This document shows positions 19,470-29,318 of a stretch of 64,000 nt of DNA, piece after piece. The DNA is from an uncultured Granulosicoccus sp. (lineage in GTDB: Bacteria > Pseudomonadota > Gammaproteobacteria > Granulosicoccales > Granulosicoccaceae), in contig CALDSR010000045.1 of NCBI GenBank assembly GCA_937924505.1, positions 19,213 through 83,212 on the forward strand. Direction: 5' to 3'. How positions within the stretch are numbered: position 1 is the first letter of the stretch; every line of letters begins with the position of its first letter. The notes under the pieces are model-generated. The model made no database searches. It saw only the letters and a program-made list of their open reading frames with translations, and was not told the DNA's origin. The translations under genes and the position numbers were made by a program.

Positions 19470-19573
19470 TCCAGGATGGTGATGTGGAAACACTTTCTCC
19501 AGAAATGTGGGCGGCTGCCGATATCAGAGCAGTACACGGGGTTGCAATACCCGATCTGCAAGAGCACTAACCC

Positions 19574-20968
19574 ATGCAGCCAGATAGTGATTTCTCGCAC
19601 GAAAGCGCGGAACCATCGATGAAATGTAAAGAAAAAATGGATTCTCCGGTTCCAGCGCCAAACCGACGTTCGGTCCTGTTGTTGCAGGGTCCGGTCGGGC
19701 CATTCTTTAGCCGCTTTGGCGATGATCTCGAATCCCGTGGGTTTGACGTTTACAAAGTAAATTTCAATGGTGGCGACAAATTTTTTTACAAACGTCCGCA
19801 AGCGATCGATTTCTCTGGTGAACTCGGTGAATGGGAAGCGTACCTGGAAAGATTGGTCATCAATAAAGAGATTGGCCGTTTTTATTTGTTTGGCGACTGC
19901 CGTGCCTATCACCGGGTAGCTAAACGTGTTGCGGCTCGGCATGACGTACGTGTATTTGTGTTTGAAGAAGGATACATAAGACCCAATTACATTACCCTTG
20001 AAGAGGGTGGTGTTAATGGCAATTCTCGTATGCTCGAAGGTGTGGCACCTTTTAGCGCTGAAGCACATACGCTGCCCGATGAAACTGCTTCGCCGAAGCG
20101 AGTGTTCATGATCACGGCCATTTTTTCGATGATCTACTACTGGGCCAGTGCTTACTACCGATCGAACTTTGAGCATTATCAGCATCATCGTCCTTTCGAA
20201 TGGTTTTCAGAAGGCTCCATTTGGATTCGGTCAGGTTTACGCAAATGGCGCTACGCTCGCCGTGAACGAGGAATGGTCAAAGACATCGTCTCGCAATTCG
20301 ACAAAAACTATTTCTTGTGTCCGCTACAAGTGCATTGCGATATGCAGGTAATGGTTCACTCGGACTACAATTCGATAGAACACTTTATCGGGGATGTGCT
20401 TGCTTCTTTCGCTGAACATGCGCCCAAAAACAAGGCTATCGTGTTCAAACACCATCCTTTGGACCGTGGTTACACAGACTATACGGTACTGATTGCCAAT
20501 CTGGTTGGCGAATTAAGTTTGCAGGGACGCGTATTCTATGTTCATGACATCTGTTTGCCAACGCTCCTGAAGCATGCAGAAGGCTCAATTCTGATCAATA
20601 GCACTGTTGGCATGTCATCGCTATTTCACGGCACACCGGTCAAGACATTGGGTAAAGCGGTGTACGACCTTCCAGGATTGACATCGCAATTATCACTCGA
20701 CTCATTCTGGTCCAGTCCTGGTAAAGTCGATGAGTCCTTATATCAGAACTACCGTAAATTCCTGATTATGCGTAATCAGCTTAACGGCAATCTTTATCGC
20801 TCCATCAGTGATAAAAGTGCAACTGGGATCGTTTGGTCAGAGCAAATTTCGGCTCAGCATCAATACAAAGAGTATGATGAAGAAGTTCGCCAGCCAAGGT
20901 TACGCGTGGTCGACGCAAGTAATGTTAAAACGATATCTTCAAGTAGTGGTGATGCAGAAGCTGCGTAG
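19574..20968 (+). CDS. kpsS: KpsS-like capsule Kdo transferase/export protein
   Basis: KpsS adds the first Kdo to phosphatidylglycerol, after which KpsC extends the linker. The 464-residue product has the family start VLLLQGPVGPFFSRFGDDL, then NGGDKFFY, LFGDCRAYHRVAKRVA, VFEEGYIRPNYITLEEGGVNGNS, and further on FKHHPLDRGYTDY, HDICLPTLLKHAEGSILINSTVGMSSL and HGTPVKTLGKAVYD. These blocks are all diagnostic of KpsS/capsule biosynthesis proteins. Together with kpsC 8 kb upstream it defines the locus as a Kdo-linked capsule system; kpsMTED-like transport genes are not in the window. The stop lies 12 bp from that of the convergent PilB-like gene. Confidence 0.9.
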   Translation: MQPDSDFSHESAEPSMKCKEKMDSPVPAPNRRSVLLLQGPVGPFFSRFGDDLESRGFDVYKVNFNGGDKFFYKRPQAIDFSGELGEWEAYLERLVINKEIGRFYLFGDCRAYHRVAKRVAARHDVRVFVFEEGYIRPNYITLEEGGVNGNSRMLEGVAPFSAEAHTLPDETASPKRVFMITAIFSMIYYWASAYYRSNFEHYQHHRPFEWFSEGSIWIRSGLRKWRYARRERGMVKDIVSQFDKNYFLCPLQVHCDMQVMVHSDYNSIEHFIGDVLASFAEHAPKNKAIVFKHHPLDRGYTDYTVLIANLVGELSLQGRVFYVHDICLPTLLKHAEGSILINSTVGMSSLFHGTPVKTLGKAVYDLPGLTSQLSLDSFWSSPGKVDESLYQNYRKFLIMRNQLNGNLYRSISDKSATGIVWSEQISAQHQYKEYDEEVRQPRLRVVDASNVKTISSSSGDAEAA

Positions 20969-20980
20969 CTGATTTATTGA

Positions 20981-22288
20981 TTAGTAAATTCGGCGTGTAC
21001 GCGTCGTTACTCGTATAGCTTCGCTGATACTGACTTTACCTTCACCCGCGAGAGTCAACAAACGCCGTTCCAGATTCAGTTGACCTTCGAGCGATGTCAA
21101 AGCCTCGCTAATGTTTCCGACCAACAAGTTCTCACGCACTGTCGGTGAAAGATCAACAACTTCAAACAAGTTTTCAATGCCGTCGGTTCCGGTCTGATGA
21201 CACTCGCGACATCCTGGTGAGTCCGGGTAAGAGCGATCCATATTGACAGTCAACCAAGCCGCGAAATTTTCACTCATACGAGGCTGAATTGCGCCGATCC
21301 AGGCTTTTTCTTCATCACTCAAGGTGTGCGATTGAAAACAGTGTTTACACAAGGTCTTGACCCGATGCTGGATGATCATGGCTTGAACGGTTGTGGCAAT
21401 CCATTGGGGTGTTGCACCATCAGCCAGGATTTGCAGTAATGCAGTCCGGGGGCCCTCTGCGGCCATACTGCTCACGACATAGTGATTCTCTTGTGCCAAC
21501 TGACGCAAATGGTCACGATCATCGTCTGGCAAGATACTGGTCGCGAATATCGCATCGGCATCCATGCCTGCCGCACGCCGCCAGTGCGCACGTGCCAGCT
21601 CTTTGTTCTGGTCGAGCCCCGGATACACGACCTGATTTATTCGCGGCAGCAACGGATGAATTAATGACTCCGCCGCAATTATCTTTCGATCCGGTGAATT
21701 GAGCTCTTGTGCAAGGGCGCGCACGACGGTTGCTCGAGCAGCTGAATCGCTACCGATTATCAGCAAGTTCCCGTGTGCGGCTGTGAGCCAGTCTCGAACA
21801 CGTAACAGATCCTTGCCAGAAAAGCCGAGTTCATCAAGTGTGGGGCGACGCTCGGGTTTTCCGATCAGCGAAAATTGAAAACTGCTGCCACGAGTCGTCT
21901 CTATGCAGTCAACACGGATATACAGCAAGGACTGTTGCCAGCTAAGTTGCAGATGTCGTTGTTGACGGGCTTGCTTGGTTTGCTGCTTGTCCCAACATTG
22001 TTCAATCAGCGCAGTAATCGCCGATTCCAGCGGTTCAGACGTTTGCAGTAGTTCTTCTTCGAACGCCGAAGCACTGCGACTTCGCAGGCGATAGTGATCA
22101 TGCTCTGGTTCGAGATGCAGTGAGTGTACAAAGGTGTTGGCAGCTGTCGTGAACAAGGTTTGCCACCACTGCCAAGCAGTGCTCAGTTCGGCCGATTCTG
22201 TGCGCGCCAGCACATCTATATCGGCCACAATGGGTGGCAGATGAATCGGACTGGGGTTGGTCGAACCGGGGGCTGGTGCCATGAACAT
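20981..22288 (-). CDS. PilB/GspE-like protein with degenerate ATPase motifs
   Basis: This 435-residue protein is homologous to type II secretion/type IV pilus assembly ATPases. TLDELGFSGKDLLRVRDWL precedes the nucleotide fold, RINQV at 216-220 matches the (G)INQV segment, and the zinc-binding Cys pairs (C314/C317 and C360/C363) are kept. However, the Walker A position reads GSDSAARAT at 179-187 (family GPTGSGKTT), the Walker B region reads DADAIFATSILPD at 243-255 without the GEIRD acids, and the His box reads NHYVVSSMAAE. It should therefore not hydrolyse ATP. The N-terminal domain is also shortened. The frame is intact, so it is probably a pseudo-ATPase with a structural or regulatory role. 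M3 (22282) is an alternative start. Confidence 0.78.
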   Translation of the reverse strand: MFMAPAPGSTNPSPIHLPPIVADIDVLARTESAELSTAWQWWQTLFTTAANTFVHSLHLEPEHDHYRLRSRSASAFEEELLQTSEPLESAITALIEQCWDKQQTKQARQQRHLQLSWQQSLLYIRVDCIETTRGSSFQFSLIGKPERRPTLDELGFSGKDLLRVRDWLTAAHGNLLIIGSDSAARATVVRALAQELNSPDRKIIAAESLIHPLLPRINQVVYPGLDQNKELARAHWRRAAGMDADAIFATSILPDDDRDHLRQLAQENHYVVSSMAAEGPRTALLQILADGATPQWIATTVQAMIIQHRVKTLCKHCFQSHTLSDEEKAWIGAIQPRMSENFAAWLTVNMDRSYPDSPGCRECHQTGTDGIENLFEVVDLSPTVRENLLVGNISEALTSLEGQLNLERRLLTLAGEGKVSISEAIRVTTRTRRIY

Positions 22289-22380
22289 GAATCAACACAA
22301 TGGTTATCCAGTTCTTATCGGCGAGAATCCCGACAGTCTGATAGAACGTGCGTCGAGCCGGTCTCAGGTAACGCAAAAAT

Positions 22381-22716
22381 CTATCCGCCGATATAGCAGC
22401 TAAGCGATTCAGCGAGAGCGAAACATCGAGCGCCAGCCGGGCAAGCGCTGCCAGCGGGTAAGGGTTTGGATCCGCTCGGGCAGGAATTTCCCCGTTCACC
22501 GGTACACCAGCTGCCATTATTCAATTGATAACAGGCTGCATCGTCGATCAGGCACTGCGAGCGTGAGGCGATCTGCGTATCGCCGCTCTTGCACGCCGTT
22601 ATACGGCTAGCCCCGTCATTGGGGGAAGGGATGCCACCCACGCTACTGGCGCAAGCGGAAACCATGGTGGTCAACAGAACGACGTAAAGGCGCGAATACA
22701 TATGCTTGCGGATCAT
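22381..22716 (-). CDS. Small cysteine-rich lipoprotein, function unknown
   Basis: The 111-residue product has a signal peptide with lipobox MVSAC (Cys22). The mature part contains a short repeat-like pattern of cysteines (ITACKSGDTQ, QCLIDDAACYQL, WCTGERGNSC, SACPAGARC, LSCYIGG), enough for several disulfides. No family recognised. The ATG overlaps the fumarase stop as ATGA, so it is translationally coupled to the fumarase gene; the second Met at 22701 is an alternative start. The protein probably resides at the inner face of the outer membrane. The pseudo-ATPase gene follows after 92 bp on the same strand. Confidence 0.65.
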   Translation of the reverse strand: MIRKHMYSRLYVVLLTTMVSACASSVGGIPSPNDGASRITACKSGDTQIASRSQCLIDDAACYQLNNGSWCTGERGNSCPSGSKPLPAGSACPAGARCFALAESLSCYIGG

Positions 22717-24248
22717 GATTTGAAATAGATAGGTTGCACAGCGCCACTGGCAATTTTGTCACGCCATTCCGCGGGTCCGGTCCGATGTACCGCCTCGCCT
22801 TGGCTATCAACAGCGACAGTTACCGGCATATCTTCAACCACGAATTCGTGTATCGCTTCCATACCGAGTTCTTCAAATGCGACAATTCGGGATTGCTTGA
22901 TCGCTTTTGAAACGAGATAGGCGGCGCCACCGACTGCCATCAAATAAACCGCGCCATGCTTTTTGATTGCATCGACACCGGCGTTGCCACGTTCCGCCTT
23001 GCCGATCATGCCGAGCAAGCCGAATTCACTCAGCATCATTTCAGTGAATTTGTCCATGCGTGTTGCTGTCGTTGGGCCCGCTGGGCCGACCACCTCATCA
23101 CGAACTGCGTCGACCGGGCCCACGTAGTAAATGAATTTGCCATTGAAGTCGATCCCGTCCGGCAGACCTTCGCCGGATTCAAGCAGGGTTTGAATGCGCT
23201 TGTGTGCGGCATCGCGCCCGGTCAGCATGGTGCCAGACAACAATAAAGTCTCACCTGGCTTCCAGGTTCTTACATCTTCTGGTGTCACAGTGTCCAGATT
23301 CACACGGCGTGAACTATCGCCCGCATCCCAAGTGATTTCCGGCCAGTCATTTATTGAGGGCGGTGTCTGGAATTGTGGCCCACTGCCGTCAAGTGTGAAG
23401 TGCGCATGACGTGTTGCGGCGCAATTCGGAATCATTGCAACCGGCAATGAAGCAGCGTGGGTTGGATAGTCAAGAATTTTTACGTCAACGACGGTTGTCA
23501 GGCCTCCGAGTCCTTGTGCACCGATACCCAAGGCGTTGACAGCCTCAAATATTTCCAGTCGCAACTCTTCGGCACGATTGGCTGGTCCCCGATCTTTCAG
23601 CTCCTGAATATTGACCGGCTCCATCAGCGATTCCTTAGCCAACACCGCGGCTTTCTCTGATGTTCCGCCAATCCCGATGCCAAGCATGCCGGGCGGACAC
23701 CAGCCGGCACCCATCGTGGGAACTGTCTTGACGACCCAGTCAACGATGCTGTCGCTCGGATTAAGCATCGCGAGCTTTGACTTGTTTTCCGAACCGCCAC
23801 CCTTGGCCGCGATTTCAAACGTCACCTTGTCGCCCTTGACGATTTCGGTGTGGATGACTGCCGGGGTATTGTCGCCGGTATTTTTGCGCTTGCCCGCGGG
23901 GTCCGCGAGTATCGAGGCGCGGAGTGTGTTGTCCGGGTCTGTATAGGCGCGTCGTACGCCTTCATTGATCATGTCGGCGAGGCTCAAATCTGCCTCCCAC
24001 TGAACGTCCATGCCAACCTTGACGAACACGGTGACGATGCCGGTGTCCTGACAGATGGGGCGTTTGCCCATTGCACACATGCGTGAATTCACCAGAATCT
24101 GGGCCATCGCGTCGCGGGCAGCCGTCGATTCCTCGCGTTCCCAGGCCGCGTAGACTGCGTCTATATAATCCTTGGGGTGATAGCAGGACATGAACTGCAA
24201 GGCATCAGTGACACTGTCGATCAGATCGTTTTGTTTGATGATGCTCAT
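22713..24248 (-). CDS. fumA: Fumarate hydratase, class I (4Fe-4S)
   Basis: The enzyme interconverts fumarate and malate in the TCA cycle. The 511 residues cover both the alpha and beta parts of class I fumarase in one chain. The three iron-sulfur cysteines are visible: C66 in ICQDTG, C184 in GWCPPG and C276 in IPNCAATRH. The beta part has TGRDAAHKRI, YYVGPVDAV, GPAGPTTATRMDKFTE and the typical end DMPVTVAVDSQGE. As an oxygen-labile enzyme it contrasts with class II FumC. It is divergent from the trp operon with 205 bp between coding starts, and it overlaps the downstream lipoprotein gene by 4 bp. Confidence 0.95.
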   Translation of the reverse strand: MSIIKQNDLIDSVTDALQFMSCYHPKDYIDAVYAAWEREESTAARDAMAQILVNSRMCAMGKRPICQDTGIVTVFVKVGMDVQWEADLSLADMINEGVRRAYTDPDNTLRASILADPAGKRKNTGDNTPAVIHTEIVKGDKVTFEIAAKGGGSENKSKLAMLNPSDSIVDWVVKTVPTMGAGWCPPGMLGIGIGGTSEKAAVLAKESLMEPVNIQELKDRGPANRAEELRLEIFEAVNALGIGAQGLGGLTTVVDVKILDYPTHAASLPVAMIPNCAATRHAHFTLDGSGPQFQTPPSINDWPEITWDAGDSSRRVNLDTVTPEDVRTWKPGETLLLSGTMLTGRDAAHKRIQTLLESGEGLPDGIDFNGKFIYYVGPVDAVRDEVVGPAGPTTATRMDKFTEMMLSEFGLLGMIGKAERGNAGVDAIKKHGAVYLMAVGGAAYLVSKAIKQSRIVAFEELGMEAIHEFVVEDMPVTVAVDSQGEAVHRTGPAEWRDKIASGAVQPIYFKS

Positions 24249-24335
24249 ATAATATCTATCCGTATTGTGCTGGTTAGTTCAAGCACCTATAGGATAACCC
24301 TTGACGAGCCACGTGCAAGTTGGCAATATCTTCAC

Positions 24336-24380
24336 ATGTGTAATCTATTCTCAAGGCAAGACTGGCGCTGGCGAAGCTGA
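24336..24380 (+). CDS. trpL: Putative trp leader peptide (14 residues, two Trp codons)
   Basis: A 15-codon frame (MCNLFSRQDWRWRS) ends 73 bp before the trpE start. Trp codons are at positions 10 and 12, near the end, as in known TrpL peptides, and the WRWRS tail recalls the WWRTS tail of the E. coli peptide. No strong ribosome-binding site is visible. The position directly before trpE is the main argument; chance occurrence is not excluded. Confidence 0.6.
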   Translation: MCNLFSRQDWRWRS

Positions 24381-24395
24381 ACGACCGCATCGTCT

Positions 24396-24439
24396 GGCCG
24401 TGCGAACCCATCGGCCTCACAACACGCCTACCGTTTTTT
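24396..24439 (+). promoter_or_regulatory. Candidate trp attenuator stem and T tract
   Basis: After the leader peptide stop, GGCCGTG (24396-24402) can pair with CA-T-CGGCC (24409-24416, one bulged T) or alternatively with CACGCC (24423-24428, one bulged C). The second pairing ends five bases before a run of six T (24434-24439), so it could serve as the terminator and the first as its competitor. The stems are imperfect, so I hold this as a candidate. Confidence 0.4.
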
Positions 24440-24453
24440 GAGAATTGCCTGAT

Positions 24454-25962
24454 ATGAATGCACATGACTTCGAGCGCTATAGCGCCGAGGGTTACACCCG
24501 AATTCCACTTTCCGTCGAGTTGATTGCCGATCTCGACAATCCTTTGTCCTGCTTTCTGAAATGCGCGGATAAACCGTTTTCCTTTCTGTTCGAGTCCGTG
24601 CAGGGTGGTGAGAAATGGGGCCGTTATTCGATCATTGGTCTGCCGAGCCGAACGGTCATTCGTGTTCGTGCCCACGATATCACCATCGAACACGATGCCG
24701 TGGAGATCGAGTCCCTGACCGTCGATGAGCCGCTGGAATGGATTGCCAACTACCAGTCACAATTCCGTGTACCCAATATCGCGGGTTTACCCAGAATAAC
24801 CGGCGGTCTGGTTGGCTACTTCGGATACGACACGGTGCGCTATATCGAACCCAGGCTGGGCGCCAACAAGCATCCCGATCCGTTAGACAATCCTGACATA
24901 CTGTTAATGGTCACCAATGAGCTTGTCGTTTTCGACAATTTGAGTGGCAAGCTGACCGTTATCGTGTTGGCCGCGGCAGGAAGTGATGAATTGCGTGTTG
25001 ACGGGCTGAAAAGACTCAGCCAGCTGCATGATCAAATACGCGCACCCATGCCACCGCGCAAAGCAAGCAGCAGCCCGACAAAAGTGACCGAGAAGGATTT
25101 TGTCAGTGGCTTTACGAAAGAAGGGTACAAATCCGCAGTCTCGCAAATACGTGAGTACATTGCGGCCGGCGAGTGCATGCAAGTGGTACTCAGTCAACGT
25201 CAGTCGATTCCATTTGAAGCGCCACCACTTGATTTGTATCGTGCCTTACGCACGCTTAACCCGTCGCCCTATATGTTCTACTTGAACCTGGGTGATCATC
25301 ATGTTGTTGGTGCCTCACCAGAAATTCTCGTGCGTCTCGAAGATGGCGAAGTCACTGTTCGACCACTGGCAGGTACCCGCCCACGCGGTGCTACCGAAGA
25401 AGCAGACAAGGCCCATGAGGAAGAACTGCTGAAAGACCCTAAAGAGCTTGCAGAACATTTGATGCTTATTGACCTCGGACGCAACGATATCGGGCGTATA
25501 GCTGAAACGGGTACCGTTGATGTCACTGACAAATTCAGTGTCGAACGTTATTCTCATGTCATGCATATCGTCTCTAATGTTGTCGGTAAGCTCAAAGCGG
25601 ATATGCAACCACTGGATGTCCTGAGGGCCACATTTCCGGCCGGCACCGTGTCGGGCGCGCCGAAAGTGCGTGCCATGGAGATAATCCAGGAACTTGAACC
25701 GGTCAAAAGGGGCGTCTATTCCGGTGCCGTGGGTTATCTGTCCTGGAATGGCAACATGGATACCGCTATCGCCATCCGAACGGCTGTTATCAAAGACGGT
25801 GTACTCAATGTGCAAGCCGGCGCCGGTATCGTGTACGACTCGGATCCTGAAAGCGAATGGTTGGAAACGCAAGCCAAGGCACGTGCGATTTTTCGCGCGG
25901 TGGCCATGGCCACAACGGGTATCGAAAAACGCCCCGCGTTGCTTGATGGAGAAGCGCCGTGA
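24454..25962 (+). CDS. trpE: Anthranilate synthase component I
   Basis: TrpE converts chorismate to anthranilate with ammonia from TrpG. The ATG at 24454 gives 502 residues. [19 protein letters not shown] near the start carries the region of the tryptophan feedback site. The catalytic C-terminal domain has the chorismate-binding signatures [52 protein letters not shown] and [19 protein letters not shown]. Length is normal. It starts a four-gene operon in which every junction overlaps by 4 bp, and it sits behind a Trp-codon leader peptide, so attenuation is likely. Confidence 0.97.
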   Translation: MNAHDFERYSAEGYTRIPLSVELIADLDNPLSCFLKCADKPFSFLFESVQGGEKWGRYSIIGLPSRTVIRVRAHDITIEHDAVEIESLTVDEPLEWIANYQSQFRVPNIAGLPRITGGLVGYFGYDTVRYIEPRLGANKHPDPLDNPDILLMVTNELVVFDNLSGKLTVIVLAAAGSDELRVDGLKRLSQLHDQIRAPMPPRKASSSPTKVTEKDFVSGFTKEGYKSAVSQIREYIAAGECMQVVLSQRQSIPFEAPPLDLYRALRTLNPSPYMFYLNLGDHHVVGASPEILVRLEDGEVTVRPLAGTRPRGATEEADKAHEEELLKDPKELAEHLMLIDLGRNDIGRIAETGTVDVTDKFSVERYSHVMHIVSNVVGKLKADMQPLDVLRATFPAGTVSGAPKVRAMEIIQELEPVKRGVYSGAVGYLSWNGNMDTAIAIRTAVIKDGVLNVQAGAGIVYDSDPESEWLETQAKARAIFRAVAMATTGIEKRPALLDGEAP

Positions 25963-26552
25963 TCGCCGTCATCGACAACTACGATTCGTTTACATATAAC
26001 ATCGTGCAGTATCTTGGTGAGCTTGGCGCCGAGGTTCAAGTATTTCGAAATGACGCGATCAGTGTGGACGAAGTTCAGGCCTTGAACGCCGAAGCGCTGT
26101 TGCTGTCGCCAGGTCCCAGTGTTCCCGATAATGCTGGAATCACGCTTGAGGTATTGAGAAAACTTGATTCGCGACAAGCTGTTCTTGGTGTTTGTCTGGG
26201 TCACCAAAGTATCGCTCAACACTATGGTGGTCGCATCATTCGTGCAGAAGAAATCATGCACGGTAAATTGTCCGAAGTTCATCATAATGGTACTGGTGTG
26301 TTCGCCGGGCTGCCCAGCCCCTTTACCGTGACTCGCTATCATTCGTTGGTTGTCGACAAGTCCAGTATTCCGGACACGCTCGAGATCACCGCATGGACAA
26401 CGACATCCTCGGGTGATATCGAAGAGATCATGGGTATACGGCACAACACGCTTGATGTCGAAGGCGTTCAGTTTCATCCCGAATCAATCAGCAGTGAACA
26501 TGGCCATGCGCTGCTGCAAAATTTTCTGAACCGATTGAGGTCCACAACATGA
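25959..26552 (+). CDS. trpG: Anthranilate synthase component II (glutamine amidotransferase)
   Basis: TrpG releases ammonia from glutamine for TrpE. The GTG start overlaps the trpE stop (GTGA). The 197-residue class I amidotransferase has the nucleophile C79 in GVCLGHQ, the oxyanion PGP at 51-53, and the catalytic pair H173/E175 in FHPES. Residues RYHSLVV are typical of TrpG/PabA. The same subunit could also serve PabB in folate synthesis, as in many bacteria with a single copy, but that cannot be judged here. Confidence 0.96.
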   Translation: MIAVIDNYDSFTYNIVQYLGELGAEVQVFRNDAISVDEVQALNAEALLLSPGPSVPDNAGITLEVLRKLDSRQAVLGVCLGHQSIAQHYGGRIIRAEEIMHGKLSEVHHNGTGVFAGLPSPFTVTRYHSLVVDKSSIPDTLEITAWTTTSSGDIEEIMGIRHNTLDVEGVQFHPESISSEHGHALLQNFLNRLRSTT

Positions 26553-27571
26553 ATATTCAGGAAGCGCTTCACCAGTTGCTCGATGGCAAGGACCTTAGTG
26601 GTGATGACATGGTCGTAGTCATGGAGCAGATCATGACGGGCGCCGTCTCGAACTCAATGATTGTCGGTTTCCTCGTCGCGCTACGTATGAAGGGAGAAAC
26701 AGTCGATGAGGTGGCTGCGGCTGCAACGGTGATGCGTAACCTTGCCGAAAAAGTCGTACTGTCCAACGATTCCGCCATTGACATTGTAGGTACCGGTGGA
26801 GACACGAATTACACCTTTAATATTTCCACCTGCAGTGCCATTGTGGCGGCCTCGGCAGGTGCCACAGTGGCTAAACACGGGGCTCGTTCGGTATCCAGTA
26901 AATCCGGTGCGGCAGATTTACTCGAAGCGGCCGGTGTCAATATCGGTTTGAACGCTGAGCAGGTCAACGCGTGTATTCAGGAGTTGAACCTGGGTTTCAT
27001 GTTTGCACCACAACACCACAGCGCGATGAAACATGCGATTGGCCCACGTCGAGAACTTGGTGTGCGGACTATCTTCAATTTATTGGGGCCTTTGACCAAC
27101 CCTGCTGGGGTAAAGCGTCAACTATTAGGTGTCTTTGCCAAACCCTGGGTTCGTCCCATTGCTGATGTGCTTCAACAGCTGGGCAGTGAACATGTCCTCG
27201 TGGTACATGGTAACCACGGCATGGACGAGATCAGTATCAGTAGTCCCACCAGTGTTGCTGAATTGAAAAACGGGGTTGTTACAGAATACGAAATTAGCCC
27301 ACGAGATTTTGATATGCCAGAGTCGCCGTTAAGTGAAATACAGGTCGGTGGTGCCGAGGAAAGTTTGGCGATGGTCAATGCGGTTCTCGATAATACGCCT
27401 GGAGCGGCTCGCGATATCGTTGCGCTGAACAGTGGTGCGGCCATTTGTGTGTCAGGCCTTGCCGATGACATTGCTGGCGGTGTTGAACAAGCGCTAGCGG
27501 CCATTGCTGATGGTCGCGCGCGGAAGAAACTTGATGCCTTGGCACGCTATAGCAGCAGTTTCACATCATGA
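26549..27571 (+). CDS. trpD: Anthranilate phosphoribosyltransferase
   Basis: TrpD joins anthranilate with PRPP. The 340-residue protein shows the PRPP-binding glycine motif [13 protein letters not shown], the [22 protein letters not shown] block, and [31 protein letters not shown], all typical. The ATG overlaps the trpG stop (ATGA). Length and motifs are normal. Confidence 0.97.
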   Translation: MNIQEALHQLLDGKDLSGDDMVVVMEQIMTGAVSNSMIVGFLVALRMKGETVDEVAAAATVMRNLAEKVVLSNDSAIDIVGTGGDTNYTFNISTCSAIVAASAGATVAKHGARSVSSKSGAADLLEAAGVNIGLNAEQVNACIQELNLGFMFAPQHHSAMKHAIGPRRELGVRTIFNLLGPLTNPAGVKRQLLGVFAKPWVRPIADVLQQLGSEHVLVVHGNHGMDEISISSPTSVAELKNGVVTEYEISPRDFDMPESPLSEIQVGGAEESLAMVNAVLDNTPGAARDIVALNSGAAICVSGLADDIAGGVEQALAAIADGRARKKLDALARYSSSFTS

Positions 27572-28383
27572 GTTCGGGAGTCAAACAGGATGTCCCGGAT
27601 ATCCTGAAAAATATTCTGGCGCGCAAGCTTGAAGAGATTGCCGAACGCTCGGCAACGACGAGTATCGATATGCTCAAAGAACAGATTATCGATGCAGATG
27701 CCCCGCGCGGGTTTGTCTCCGCCATGAATGAGCGTCTTGCTGCTGGTCAGTCTGCGGTCATCGCTGAAATCAAGAAAGCTTCTCCCAGTAAAGGTGTTAT
27801 CCGCAAAGATTTTGACCCTGCCGCGATTGCCAGCGCCTATGCGAAAGGCGGTGCTGCCTGCCTGTCGGTTTTGACGGACAAGGATTACTTTCAAGGAAGT
27901 GAGGCAGCTTTGCAAAGTGCTCGTGCCGTATGCGCTTTGCCGGTTATACGTAAAGATTTCCTTATCGATACCTATCAAGTGCATGAGGCAAGAGCGATTG
28001 GGGCTGATTGCATTCTGTTGATTGCCTCGGCCTTAAGCGATACACAGCTCGAAATACTCTACAACGATGCTGTTGAGCTGGGCATGGACGTATTGGTAGA
28101 GATTCATGATCGCGAAGAATTGACGCGTGTGCTGCCACTGCAACCGATGTTGCTTGGCATCAACAATCGCAATTTGAGAACTTTCGATGTAAACCTGGAT
28201 ACGACTATAGATCTATTGCCAGATATCCCGGATGGTACTGTCACGGTCACCGAGAGTGGAATCGTGTCTATCGATGATGTGCAATTGATGCGAGATCATG
28301 GCGTGAATGCCTTTCTGGTTGGTGAGACATTCATGCGAGCCAATGACCCTGGTGCGGAACTTAACAAGCTTTTCGCGGTCTGA
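27568..28383 (+). CDS. trpC: Indole-3-glycerol phosphate synthase
   Basis: TrpC closes the indole ring of carboxyphenylaminodeoxyribulose phosphate. The 271-residue TIM barrel has [63 protein letters not shown] and VTESGI, which include the catalytic lysines and glutamates of the family. It is a monofunctional TrpC without fused TrpF. It ends the operon; a bidirectional terminator follows. Confidence 0.97.
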   Translation: MSSGVKQDVPDILKNILARKLEEIAERSATTSIDMLKEQIIDADAPRGFVSAMNERLAAGQSAVIAEIKKASPSKGVIRKDFDPAAIASAYAKGGAACLSVLTDKDYFQGSEAALQSARAVCALPVIRKDFLIDTYQVHEARAIGADCILLIASALSDTQLEILYNDAVELGMDVLVEIHDREELTRVLPLQPMLLGINNRNLRTFDVNLDTTIDLLPDIPDGTVTVTESGIVSIDDVQLMRDHGVNAFLVGETFMRANDPGAELNKLFAV

Positions 28384-28404
28384 CACCTTGTAATAGATAC
28401 GAAA

Positions 28405-28436
28405 AAGGGCTGGAATTCATGCGAGTTCCAACCCTT
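28405..28436. terminator. Bidirectional terminator between trpC and crp
   Basis: AAGGGCTGGAA (28405-28415) and TTCCAACCCTT (28426-28436) form an 11-bp stem with one mismatch and a 10-base loop. On the minus strand the stem runs into CCCTTTTTC, a good T tract for ending crp transcription. On the plus strand a looser T-rich stretch follows (28438-28453). Confidence 0.75.
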
Positions 28437-28500
28437 GATTTACTTTCTTTTTAGCTATATCGCCATCTTCCTGACAGCTATGCATTTACGACAATGGTTG

Positions 28501-29139
28501 TTAGCGAGTGCCGTAGATGACCATGGTCTTGCCGCGAGCATGTATCAGTCCGCGATCTTCCAGTTCTTTCAGAACGCGCCCAACCATTTCACGTGAACAC
28601 CCAACGATACGGGCTATTTCCTGACGAGTGATGCGAATCTGCATTCCGTCGGGGTGTGTAATGGCATCCGGCATCTTGGCCAGGTCGAGTAGTGTGGAAG
28701 CCACTCTGCCTGTGACATCAAGGAAGGCAAGATCTCGCACCTTGATGCTGGTTTTTCGAAGGCGGTTTGCCATCTGTGTTGTCAGTGCATACAGAAGCTC
28801 AGGTTGATCAGCTGAAAGTCTGCGGAACTGGTCATAGTTCATTTCGGCAAGCTCGCATTTTACGCGGGCTACGACCCATGCACTACGTTGTGATTCTTCA
28901 TCGAACAGGCCCATCTCGCCGAAGAAGTCACCCGCGCTTAAATAAGCGAGGACGATTTCACGGCCGTCGTCATCTTCGATGACAACGCTGACAGAACCAT
29001 CGACAATGTAATACAAAGTCTCGGGTACGTCACCGTGATGGATGATTGTAGTTTTGGCCGGGTATTGACGGCGGTGACTGCTTCTAAGAAACAGATCCAG
29101 CCATTCAACAGGCGGCGGTGCAATTCGTGGCGCCAGCAT
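28501..29139 (-). CDS. crp: cAMP receptor protein (CRP/Vfr type)
   Basis: The 212-residue regulator has the cyclic-nucleotide-binding domain with [27 protein letters not shown], closely matching the phosphate-binding cassette of CRP (GELGLF...RSAWVRA). The long C-helix is followed by the winged helix-turn-helix [30 protein letters not shown], with the CRP recognition helix residues R-E-x-x-x-R. It should activate and repress genes in response to cAMP. The start has a GGAGAGAG ribosome-binding sequence. The divergent yhfA-like gene is the same neighbour as in E. coli, supporting orthology. Confidence 0.93.
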   Translation of the reverse strand: MLAPRIAPPPVEWLDLFLRSSHRRQYPAKTTIIHHGDVPETLYYIVDGSVSVVIEDDDGREIVLAYLSAGDFFGEMGLFDEESQRSAWVVARVKCELAEMNYDQFRRLSADQPELLYALTTQMANRLRKTSIKVRDLAFLDVTGRVASTLLDLAKMPDAITHPDGMQIRITRQEIARIVGCSREMVGRVLKELEDRGLIHARGKTMVIYGTR

Positions 29140-29318
29140 TCTAATCTCTCTCCGTACTCAAAGTTTGCGCAAGAACGAGGGTTAACCATTGCCTCGTAAT
29201 CAGGCGATTTCCCAAGCTGTTTTGTCTAACGTCAAACATTGATCGGCTGTCTTTTTGAATTCTTCAGTGAAATCGGTACCATTTCAGCCCTATCTGACTC
29301 AAACAAGGCAAAAGTAAC

